Source of the DNA: JANSWP01 sp041941305
GTDB taxonomy: Bacteria > Bacteroidota > Bacteroidia > Chitinophagales > Saprospiraceae
Reading direction: 5' to 3'
Assembly (NCBI GenBank): GCA_041941305.1
Contig: JBGTQJ010000036.1
Span: 30,789 to 94,788, forward strand
Length of the DNA: 64,000 nucleotides
In this document: positions 43,442-51,747 of the stretch, piece by piece
Numbering within the stretch: the first letter of the stretch is position 1
Layout of the letters: every line of letters starts with the position of its first letter
Position numbers and translations under genes: made by a program
Notes under the pieces: model-generated
Seen by the model: the letters and a program-made list of their open reading frames with translations, nothing else
Told to the model about the DNA's origin: nothing
Database searches by the model: none

Positions 43442-44317
43442 ATGAAAGCATATATCTTTCCTGGGCAAGGTTCTCAATTTAAAGGAATGGGAAAAGAGGA
43501 ATACGAAAATGACGGTTTGGCAAAAGAGTATTATGAAAAAGCCAATAATTTATTGGGTTTTCGCATTTCCGATGTGATGTTTGAAGGAAGCGCTGAAGAT
43601 TTAAAAGAAACCAAGATCACACAGCCAGCACTCTTTCTTCATTCATTCGTAAGAGCGAAGTTAGCTGATGACTTCAAGCCAGAAGCGGTGGCTGGTCATT
43701 CTTTGGGCGAATTTTCTGCATTGGCCGCAGCTGAAGCAATTTCTTTTGAAGATGGATTGAAACTGGTAAACAAAAGAGCTCAGGCGATGCAAAAAGCATG
43801 TGAAGCAGTAGAAAGTACTATGGCAGCTGTGATTGGCTTGGAAGATCAGGTCGTTGAGAAAATCTGTGATGCTATTGAGGATGTTGTAGTTGCTGCCAAC
43901 TATAATTGCCCAGGGCAATTGGTTATTTCCGGATCGATTCCAGGCATCGAAAAAGCAGTTGAAAAATTAACTGAAGCTGGAGCCAGAAAAGCAGTAGTTT
44001 TACAAGTTGGAGGAGCGTTCCATTCACCTTTGATGCAACCAGCCCAGGAAGAACTAAAGGCTGCAATTGAAAATACAAATTTCAAAAGCCCAATTTGTCC
44101 TATTTATCAAAATGTAACTGCTAAGGCTGAAAGCAATCCTGAAGAAATCCAAAAGAATTTAATTGCCCAACTGACGGCACCCGTACGCTGGACCCAAACC
44201 ATGCAAAACATGATAGCAGATGGTGTGAATGAATTTATTGAAGTTGGAGGAAATGGAAAAGTTTTGAGAGGATTGGTAAGGAGGATTGATCGTTCATTGC
44301 CTGCAAGTTCAATTTGA
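43442..44317 (+). CDS. fabD: Malonyl-CoA:ACP transacylase
   Basis: FabD, 291 residues, moves malonyl from CoA to acyl carrier protein at the start of fatty-acid synthesis. The ATG at 43442 begins the family start MKAYIFPGQGSQFKGMG; an in-frame TTG at 43376 would add 22 unconserved residues. The nucleophile is in AGHSLGEFSALAAA (about 86-99), GAFHSPLMQPA holds the catalytic His, and the C-terminal FIEVGGNGKVLRGL is typical. It follows ribH by 78 bases on the same strand. The 600-base gap that follows holds a decayed gene piece. Confidence 0.95.
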   Translation: MKAYIFPGQGSQFKGMGKEEYENDGLAKEYYEKANNLLGFRISDVMFEGSAEDLKETKITQPALFLHSFVRAKLADDFKPEAVAGHSLGEFSALAAAEAISFEDGLKLVNKRAQAMQKACEAVESTMAAVIGLEDQVVEKICDAIEDVVVAANYNCPGQLVISGSIPGIEKAVEKLTEAGARKAVVLQVGGAFHSPLMQPAQEELKAAIENTNFKSPICPIYQNVTAKAESNPEEIQKNLIAQLTAPVRWTQTMQNMIADGVNEFIEVGGNGKVLRGLVRRIDRSLPASSI

Positions 44318-44342
44318 TTGTTGCAAAATCAATATGACATCA

Positions 44343-44600
44343 AGGCCATTGAAGTCGGCACCAGCCAAAACTTCTACTCCAATAGGGTTGAATGAAGTGT
44401 GAAATCAGTCTTTGACACAAATGTAAATATCCTCACAGAGCGTTTTGTCAAGGAATATCAGCCGATGTAAAAATGATAGAGAGAAACTCACGACTGAGTC
44501 ACAACCTTGAGTGCTACCATTTTCGAAAGTAGGTGTCAAAAGGACTATCTTGACTTAATTTGGTGCCGAATACTTCAATGAACCATACTCTTTGAAACCA
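44343..44600 (-). pseudogene. Decayed copy of two modules of the adjacent giant repeat protein
   Basis: The gap 44318-44917 has no open gene, but its first half lines up without rearrangement with 46386-46640 inside the 44918-51322 gene. Shared strings include TCAGCCGATGT, ACTGAGTC-CAACCT, GCTACCATT-TCGAAAG, ACTTCAATG-ACC and GGCACCA-CCAAAA. The matched part covers the seventh and eighth 162-bp modules, and the string TCAGCCGATGT occurs in only that one module. Stop codons and indels break every frame. It is a relic of a former longer or second copy of the surface-protein gene, lying just past the present stop codon. The rest of the gap (44601-44917) shows nothing I can name. Confidence 0.75.
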
Positions 44601-44917
44601 GGTTTACAGCAATATCACTGGACCAAATATTTGGAGCCAATAATATTATCCTGATAAAATTAGTTTCTTTTATGTCGAGGGATTTGTTAAAGCTGGTAGA
44701 AGTTTAGAAATACTTTACTTGAACAGGGTCAAATGACCAGTCTCTGTGAAAAGGAGTTTAAGAAAAACAGTTAAGGTATTTAAAAACTTAAATTAGCCTT
44801 TCAAAAGTACGTTAAACAAAGTTTTTACGCCAACTTTTAGAAGTATTTTTTTTAATTATTGGTTACTTTCTGTATAAAATGTCCCGGATACGTACATATT
44901 CAAGTCATAAGTGCTAA

Positions 44918-47900
44918 TTATCTCATTAGTATTACATCACCTTTGAAAATTGCTATTTCCCCATCGAGAAACTCCACTTCTGCAAAATACACATAGACCC
45001 CTGTATTCATTTTTTCGCCATTAAAATTACCATCCCAACCTAAATTAACATCATTTGGATCAAAATCAGTTTGTTCAAAAAGTAGTTCTCCCCAACGGCT
45101 GAAAATTTGAAAAGAGTTAATTTTTAACACATTAGGACCTGCAAAAATAGTCAATTGGTCGTTGACTGCATCTCCATTTGGACTAAATGCATTGGGAACA
45201 AAAACATTTCTAACTTTTTGAACAAAAATAGTGACTTGATCACTTTCGGGGCAGCCATTAGAATCGTAAACTGTTAAGGTGTAGGTTACTTCACTTGGAG
45301 GATTTGCCGTAACCGGATAACAATTATCGCAATCTAAATAATCAGAAGGTGACCATAATATTGAGTCAGGTGTGATATTAGTTTGAGGAGCTAAAATGGT
45401 ACTTTCTCCTAAGTTAATTATCTGGTCGTCTCCCAATTCTACAATGATTTGAGTAGGTTGAGGAATATCAATTTCGACCATTAATTCTTGTCCCTGACCG
45501 TCATTAATATGAACGACATAATTCCCGCCCGATAAATCCGATAGGACTATTGGAAAAGAGTTGTAAGGAATTGGAGGCTGTCCTTCAAGGTTTACAAAAT
45601 AAACATTCGAGCTACCACCAAAAATAGTATCTATGATAATATTGGCATCGTTATCCCCAAAACAAGAGGGTGGGGTTTGATTAATGGAAATACTAATCTC
45701 CTCAAAAAATTCCAAATTAATATTTACAACAGAATCGCAGCCATTGAACGCCCCATTCACAAAAGTCTCGGTGCCTGTTGGATTGTTTTCGTCATATATG
45801 TTTCCATTAACGGTAATGCTCTGCCCTATGGGGAGGGTGTCCATTAGATTAAAAACTACATCAGACATAAAGGTCAAATTGACATTCAATGTAGAGTCAC
45901 AACCCTGAAAACTTCCATCCGGAAATAATTCTATTCCGCTGGGGGAATTGATGTTATAGGTATTCCCATTTATGACAACAGACTCATCCTCACAAAGCGT
46001 AAGATTCAAATTCCCGACGGCTTCTGGAATGAAAATCAAATTAACATTGATTGTAGAATCGCATCCGTTTATGGATGCATCTGGAATTATTTCTGTTCCT
46101 GAAGGGGTATTGAAATCATAGGTAGTTCCATTAATGACAATACTCTCATCATCACACAATTCCGGAACTAGATTTTCTATTGCTGGTGCATAGAAATTAA
46201 GGGCAACATTTATGGTCGAATCACAGCCAAGGTAGTTGCCATTCGGGATGACTTCAACTCCTGAGGAATTGTTAAACCCATAGGTTGTTCCGTTAACAAC
46301 AATTGTTTCGTCTGTACAAATTGTTTGGGTGAGGTCAAATGAGGATAAAGGGTTGAAAGATAAATTGATAAAGACAGTAGAGTCGCAACCATTGAAGGAG
46401 GCACCAACCAAAATTTCAGTACCAGTAGGAACGGATTGGTTATAAATGTTACCATTTACTACAACCGTACTTCCTTCGCAAAGCGTATCAATAAGGAAGT
46501 TTTCAGCCGATGTGTGGAATGATAAATTAATATTTACAACTGAGTCGCAACCTAATGCGCTACCATTCTCGAAAGTTTCCGATCCGGTAGAATTATTTTG
46601 GTCATAAACGGTGCCATTCACTTCAATGGACCCTTCTGGACAAAGGGTTTCGTTTATGTCAAAAGTAACTTCACTTGCAAATTCAAGGTTGACGTGAATG
46701 ATGGAGTCACATCCCAATAGACTACCATTTTCAATGATTTCAACACCGGACGGAGTGTTTTCATCATATATATTGCCATTAAGGACAATACTACTGCCTT
46801 CGCAAATGGTCGAAGATAGATTAAATTCCGAATGTGGAATAAAATTGAGTGAAATTTGTACAATTGAATCACATCCAAACATACTCCCACCTTGAATGAT
46901 TTCTATTCCAGTAGGAGTATTTTCATCGTATATGACCCCATTAACATTGACACTTTCGCCTTCACAAATGCTGGGGCTAAAATTTTCTACAGGAATTGGT
47001 GAGAAACTTAAATTGACCAATACGGTTGAGTCACAACCATTGATACTGGCATTAGGAATTAATTCAGTCCCGACGGGAGTATTGATGTCATAAACATTTC
47101 CATTGATTACCAGGGATTCATTTTCACAAATGGTCTCATCGACTGTTTCCTCTGCCGGAGAGAAAAATCCCAGATTAATATTGATGATAGAGTCACAACC
47201 AGAAAGAGCCCCATTAGGAATAATTTCAGTTCCAGAAGGAATACTTTGGTCATAAATATTTCCATTTACCGTCACGAAATCGTTTTGGCAGATGGTTTGA
47301 AATAAATTATTAACTGAATTTTGAATAAATGTCAAGGCTATATAAATAGTAGAATCACAACCGTTTGAGCTACCTGCTGATATAATTTCTGTTCCATTTG
47401 GCGTATTTTCATCATAGACATTTCCATTAATAATTAATGATGCTCCCTCACATAAAGCATTGTCAATCATTGTTTCAGAATCCTGATGGTAGGTCAAACT
47501 CACATTGACGATACTGTCACAATTATATTGACTGCCATTGGATATGATTTCTGTGCCTGTGAGGTTGTTTTCATCATAAAAAACACCATTGACTAAAAGT
47601 ACTTCTCCCGGGCAAAGGGTAGGGTTGAGATCTGTTACCGGAAATTCATGGATTGTAAGGGTTTGAATACTGGTGTTTTGAGAAAAGTTATTACAATTAA
47701 TGTCATTCAGGGCAGTAGGTGAAACCAAAATTTCACCGTCTGTTATCCCATAATCCGAAGGACAAATTGTTTGAGTAATAAAATTGGTATCGGAAACCAG
47801 GGTATCAGAAAATATTCCCAAAGGTGTATTGATCATGTATATTAATTCAAAAGGAGGGTTGCCTGTAAAGTTAATATCAAAATCATGACATTCACCTTCA

Positions 47901-50900
47901 CATAATTCAACTCCTGATGAAAATGCTACATCCAATTGGTAAAATGAAACTGGAATACCAGGGGCAACTGACAAGCAGGCATCTGTTAGGTCAATCATAT
48001 CATCACCATCGTTACTTCCTGCAACAGCAGAAATATAGTAAGTCTGTCCAAAAATAATTCCTGTTGGGAAATCAAAAAAAGTAGTATCACTTATAGAAAT
48101 GATATTTCCTAATTGAGTTCCTGCCTGGTCATGCAAAATATATAAGAACAGATCATCTCCATCCAAATTTTCATTTTCATTATGAATTACTTCAAAACTA
48201 TTGCCATCACAAATTTCTAAAGGAGCATTTGAAAAATTCATGGTCCCGGAATTCGTGACGCAATTACAATCAAAACTACCGGTAATAATGATTGGACCAC
48301 AGGAATTTCCATCATCTAACATGAAATTGTAGGTATCTCCATTATTTATTTGGCTGGATAAGAAAGCGGAACCAATCACTGCATTTCCATCGACCTGGTA
48401 GGACGTGGAATCTCCTCCAGTGATTTCAAAGCCAACAGTGTAAAATTGGTTGCCCGGGTCGCAATTTAAAAGGAGATTGGTAAAGGTCGGAGCACTGTTT
48501 ACAGTTATTGTAGTGGTTGAAAGATCTTCACAATTTCCATCTGGTGTGTAGGTGACTGATATATTTCCATTCAAACCGCTTGGATCGAAACTATTGCCAC
48601 TTACCCCTTGTCCAGCCCAATTCCCTGAAGGAAAAGAGGGATCTTCCAAAGCCGATAAATCAAATATTCCATTTTCTTCGCAGATGCTTGCAGTTCCCAA
48701 AATTGGTGACAGAATTGGGTTAATTTCAATTGTTGTGGAATCTGTATTTACACAATCCTCATCGGAATCAAACATTAAGGTAATGGTTCCCAACAATCCG
48801 GTTGGATCAAAATCGTTTCCACTGACGCCCTGACCTGACCAGGTGCCTGTTGGGTAGTTAGGATCAAGTAGAAGGTTTAGGTTATACAAGTCATTTCCTT
48901 CGCAAATGTCATCCGTGCTTAGCATTGGATTTTCGGAAGGATTGATGGTGATAAATGTACTTGCTGTATCTACACATTCCTGGTCAGAGGTGAATATTAA
49001 TTGAACACCAGGCGCTAAGCCAAAAGGGTCAAAATCATTAGCCGAAACACCAGGACCAGACCAGGTACCAGATACATATGTAGGATCCAAGAGTTGGGTT
49101 AAGTCGAACAGACCGTTGTTTTCGCAAATTTCAGCAGCACCTAAGGTGGGAGCATCTGGAATGCCAACTTCGATAGTGGTCATGGCTAAATTGACGCAAT
49201 CTTCATCTGAGCTAAATATGAGCTGTACCGATCCGGTATTGCTGATAGGGTCAAAAAAATTGCCATTTACCCCACTACCAGACCATGTTCCGGATGGGAA
49301 GCCCGGATCCAAAAGCAGGGTCAAGTCATACAATCCATTGTTCACACAGATTGTGTCTGTTCCCAAGGTAGGTGTAGACAATGTATTGACTGTTATTTCT
49401 GTAATTCCGTTTTCGGTACAATCAAAGTCAGGGGTAAATGTTAATTGGATGGCTCCATTTAATCCAGTTGGGTCAAAATTATTGCCATTTACACCATTTC
49501 CTAACCAGATCCCATTTGGGAAATTTGGATCTAATAATTGCTGTAAATCATAAATGCCATTGTCTTCACAAATTTCATCAGAGCCCAAAGAAGGTGTTTG
49601 TACCAGGAGCACTTCTATTGTAGTCATTGCGGTTTGAACACAACTTTCGTTCTGATCATAAGTCAAATTAATGGTTCCATTCAGCCCAGTTGGATCGAAG
49701 TCGGTTCCTGTGACTCCAATTCCACTCCAGACTCCACCTGTATGATTTGGATCTTCCAATGTTGTGAGGTCAAATAGACCATTGTTTTCACATAATGTAT
49801 CCAATCCCAGATTTGGAGTGGATGCCATATTCACAGTGATGGTTGTGGGGGCAATATTTACACAATTATCTGATGGAGTAAAGGTTAGGACAACGGTCCC
49901 TGATTGCCCAGTAGGGTCAAAATCATCGCCTGAAACTCCTGTTCCCGACCAGGTTCCATTGGGATATAATGGGTCTTCTAACTGATTCAAATCGTAGATG
50001 CCACTGTCATCGCATATTTCGTCGCTGGTCAAATTTGGGTCGACAGGTATATTAACGGTAATTTCAGTAGTTGCAGGTAATACACAAGCATCAGAAGAAA
50101 TAAAAGAGATTTGTATTGTACCACTTAGACCAGAGGGATCAAAAAGGTTGCCCATCACACCTGGTCCCTGCCATATTCCAGACGGATACATTGGATCCTG
50201 TAAGGTTGTCAAATCAAAAGGAGGGTCACTTTGACAAAGCACTTCCATCCCCAGCGTAGGAGTGACAGAAGCATTGACCGTTACAACTGTGTTGGAAGGG
50301 TTGGCACATTGTCCGGGGTTTGGCGTAAATGTTAAGGTATAATTTCCACCCAATCCAGCGGGGTTGAACAAATTGGCATTTACACCGATACCACTCCAGT
50401 TTCCGGTAAATCCTCCCTGGATAATATTTAATACAGTAGGTGGATCGGTATCACAAAAAGGACCAAGATTTGGCAATGAAATATTGGCTGCTTGCTGAAC
50501 GGTTATCATCATGCTCGTAGGTAAGGCACACTGCCCAGGAGTAGGGGTGAAATTGATGGTTACAGTATTGCCTCCTTGTCCTGCAGGGTTAAAAGTTGGT
50601 CCAACATCCCAGGTACCTGTAATGCCATTATTTGAAACGAGTTGCAATGGAATTGGCGGATCGTTTTCACAAACTGGTCCAATGGGATTGAACATTGGGG
50701 TTGGAGGAGTCATTCCGTTTACGATAACATTATCGAAATTATAAAACTCACCATTGGCTTTGTTAGCCGCCCAAACTCGTATTTGTAAGGTTGCGCCATT
50801 TAAAGGTGGGGAAGAAAAGCTGCCAAAACCCGTACCTCCACAAACGTAGGCAAGTTGAGTGTAACCAGAGCCATCCAAATTATATTCGGCCACGACTTGA

Positions 50901-51322
50901 TCGTGACTATTGTCAGGGGGAGTGGATCCTTGGCACCCAAAAATGGGTACTCCAGGAGAATCGCATTCAAAATTACCTGTTCCATTAATATCAATAGAAA
51001 TTGTAATGTTGCAATGGTTGGAAATATCAATGACTTCAGTTGTCCAGTCATTTTGCCCACCGCCAGCGGGCCCAAATCCACCACAACAAGGTGACCCTTC
51101 TATATCATTTACGGTAAATTGTCCTCCATAAACTCCCCATTGACTTGCCCCAGCACCCAGGTTTAAGGCTCCGCCATCATCACAATCTGTGGCATTTGTT
51201 GTCCATTTGGGAGGGGCATTGAATGTACCAGGTGCGTAAGAGTTGAAATCTTCAGACCAAATCTGAGCTGGGACATAAAATGAAATCCCAATTAAAAAAA
51301 ACAGAAAAACGACCTTTTTCAT
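44918..51322 (-). CDS. Giant two-array surface protein with type B T9SS sorting domain
   Basis: A 2134-residue secreted protein. Signal peptide VVFLFFLIGISFYVPAQ, then an N-terminal beta domain (about 20-205) of MAM/jelly-roll appearance. Array A has ten modules of about 74 residues with the core FPSGTWSGxGVSGNxFDPTG. A middle region of about 290 residues follows. Array B has twelve modules of exactly 54 residues with the core VNGNIYDENTPTGTEI and GCDS. Then an SprB-like stretch (NQTPPSCFGDNDANI) and the gliding-associated C-terminal domain (NVFVPNAFSPNGDAVND, FQIFSRWGELLFE, NTGVYVYFAEVEF), which is the T9SS type B signal. Nearly every module has two Cys, suggesting one disulfide each. Likely an adhesin or gliding-related surface fibre; function is inference. 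Downstream lies a relic of its own modules. Confidence 0.9.
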   Translation of the reverse strand: MKKVVFLFFLIGISFYVPAQIWSEDFNSYAPGTFNAPPKWTTNATDCDDGGALNLGAGASQWGVYGGQFTVNDIEGSPCCGGFGPAGGGQNDWTTEVIDISNHCNITISIDINGTGNFECDSPGVPIFGCQGSTPPDNSHDQVVAEYNLDGSGYTQLAYVCGGTGFGSFSSPPLNGATLQIRVWAANKANGEFYNFDNVIVNGMTPPTPMFNPIGPVCENDPPIPLQLVSNNGITGTWDVGPTFNPAGQGGNTVTINFTPTPGQCALPTSMMITVQQAANISLPNLGPFCDTDPPTVLNIIQGGFTGNWSGIGVNANLFNPAGLGGNYTLTFTPNPGQCANPSNTVVTVNASVTPTLGMEVLCQSDPPFDLTTLQDPMYPSGIWQGPGVMGNLFDPSGLSGTIQISFISSDACVLPATTEITVNIPVDPNLTSDEICDDSGIYDLNQLEDPLYPNGTWSGTGVSGDDFDPTGQSGTVVLTFTPSDNCVNIAPTTITVNMASTPNLGLDTLCENNGLFDLTTLEDPNHTGGVWSGIGVTGTDFDPTGLNGTINLTYDQNESCVQTAMTTIEVLLVQTPSLGSDEICEDNGIYDLQQLLDPNFPNGIWLGNGVNGNNFDPTGLNGAIQLTFTPDFDCTENGITEITVNTLSTPTLGTDTICVNNGLYDLTLLLDPGFPSGTWSGSGVNGNFFDPISNTGSVQLIFSSDEDCVNLAMTTIEVGIPDAPTLGAAEICENNGLFDLTQLLDPTYVSGTWSGPGVSANDFDPFGLAPGVQLIFTSDQECVDTASTFITINPSENPMLSTDDICEGNDLYNLNLLLDPNYPTGTWSGQGVSGNDFDPTGLLGTITLMFDSDEDCVNTDSTTIEINPILSPILGTASICEENGIFDLSALEDPSFPSGNWAGQGVSGNSFDPSGLNGNISVTYTPDGNCEDLSTTTITVNSAPTFTNLLLNCDPGNQFYTVGFEITGGDSTSYQVDGNAVIGSAFLSSQINNGDTYNFMLDDGNSCGPIIITGSFDCNCVTNSGTMNFSNAPLEICDGNSFEVIHNENENLDGDDLFLYILHDQAGTQLGNIISISDTTFFDFPTGIIFGQTYYISAVAGSNDGDDMIDLTDACLSVAPGIPVSFYQLDVAFSSGVELCEGECHDFDINFTGNPPFELIYMINTPLGIFSDTLVSDTNFITQTICPSDYGITDGEILVSPTALNDINCNNFSQNTSIQTLTIHEFPVTDLNPTLCPGEVLLVNGVFYDENNLTGTEIISNGSQYNCDSIVNVSLTYHQDSETMIDNALCEGASLIINGNVYDENTPNGTEIISAGSSNGCDSTIYIALTFIQNSVNNLFQTICQNDFVTVNGNIYDQSIPSGTEIIPNGALSGCDSIININLGFFSPAEETVDETICENESLVINGNVYDINTPVGTELIPNASINGCDSTVLVNLSFSPIPVENFSPSICEGESVNVNGVIYDENTPTGIEIIQGGSMFGCDSIVQISLNFIPHSEFNLSSTICEGSSIVLNGNIYDENTPSGVEIIENGSLLGCDSIIHVNLEFASEVTFDINETLCPEGSIEVNGTVYDQNNSTGSETFENGSALGCDSVVNINLSFHTSAENFLIDTLCEGSTVVVNGNIYNQSVPTGTEILVGASFNGCDSTVFINLSFNPLSSFDLTQTICTDETIVVNGTTYGFNNSSGVEVIPNGNYLGCDSTINVALNFYAPAIENLVPELCDDESIVINGTTYDFNTPSGTEIIPDASINGCDSTINVNLIFIPEAVGNLNLTLCEDESVVINGNTYNINSPSGIELFPDGSFQGCDSTLNVNLTFMSDVVFNLMDTLPIGQSITVNGNIYDENNPTGTETFVNGAFNGCDSVVNINLEFFEEISISINQTPPSCFGDNDANIIIDTIFGGSSNVYFVNLEGQPPIPYNSFPIVLSDLSGGNYVVHINDGQGQELMVEIDIPQPTQIIVELGDDQIINLGESTILAPQTNITPDSILWSPSDYLDCDNCYPVTANPPSEVTYTLTVYDSNGCPESDQVTIFVQKVRNVFVPNAFSPNGDAVNDQLTIFAGPNVLKINSFQIFSRWGELLFEQTDFDPNDVNLGWDGNFNGEKMNTGVYVYFAEVEFLDGEIAIFKGDVILMR
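45677..47620 (-). repeat. Array B: twelve 162-bp modules
   Basis: Twelve coding modules of 54 residues. The first TLC codon ends at 47620 and the matching codon of the twelfth module ends at 45838, exactly 11 x 162 bases, so there is no net indel. Modules are clearly diverged in sequence. Each has a Cys near the start (xLC or xIC) and one in GCDS; only the last (TLPIG) lacks the first Cys. Confidence 0.9.
48488..50698 (-). repeat. Array A: ten modules, eight of exactly 222 bp
   Basis: The codon for the first Cys of modules 3 to 10 ends at 50236, 50014, 49792, 49570, 49348, 49126, 48904 and 48682: steps of exactly 222 bases. Modules 1 and 2 are spaced 216 and 219. Sequence identity between modules is moderate, with GTWSG, FDPTG and a second Cys (DC) conserved. 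Confidence 0.9.
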
Positions 51323-51376
51323 GAATAGAATTTAGTGTTTGTGAAAGGGCAATGCCATTTACAGGGGTGTTCCACG

Positions 51377-51384
51377 CAAATTTA
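51377..51384 (-). promoter_or_regulatory. Candidate -7 promoter box of the giant surface protein
   Basis: Minus-strand TAAATTTG followed by CGTGG fits the consensus, 55 bases before the ATG. Confidence 0.45.
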
Positions 51385-51550
51385 ACTTTTTAATGTGAAG
51401 ACAAGATCATTATTATGAACAGATTTGAAATTAGTCGGGTGTTAAAAATAAAAATCTGGAATTACTATTTTACAATCATCACCTCATCGCTACAGGATTA
51501 AAATCCACTAAAATTCTCAAATTCAAATTCCTCATTAAGACCAAATAATC

Positions 51551-51558
51551 TATTTTTG
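51551..51558 (+). promoter_or_regulatory. Candidate -7 promoter box for lysS
   Basis: TATTTTTG followed by CC fits the consensus but lies 190 bases before the ATG, so the leader would be long. Confidence 0.35.
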
Positions 51559-51747
51559 CCTTCTTTTGAAAAAACCGTGTTACCTGTTTGGGTTTCTGGT
51601 TTTCTAGGTTCTGGTTTTCTATTTTTGGGTTTGATGATTTACCTCGGGCAGTTGTTTTCCTTTTTGTAAATACCATTCCTGATAATCCAAGTACCAGCCA
51701 ACCAAAACTGAGGATCTAAACAAGTTAATAAAAGAACACAATCGTTT

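Larger units (their letters stand above)
51323..51747. other. Divergent intergenic region, 425 bases
   Basis: The spacer holds the surface-protein promoter box (51377-51384) and a candidate lysS box (51551-51558). Bases 51590-51630 contain imperfect tandem copies of GGTTTTCTA. A 65-codon reverse frame at 51479-51676 is low-complexity and not called. Confidence 0.45.

Noticed and set aside
45677..50698. CRISPR-like or non-coding tandem repeats
   Set aside because: The periodic units are in one open coding frame, multiples of three, with protein-level conservation and no spacer/repeat pattern.
51479..51676. Reverse 65-codon frame upstream of lysS
   Set aside because: Low-complexity Lys/Asn product arising from short tandem copies of GGTTTTCTA.
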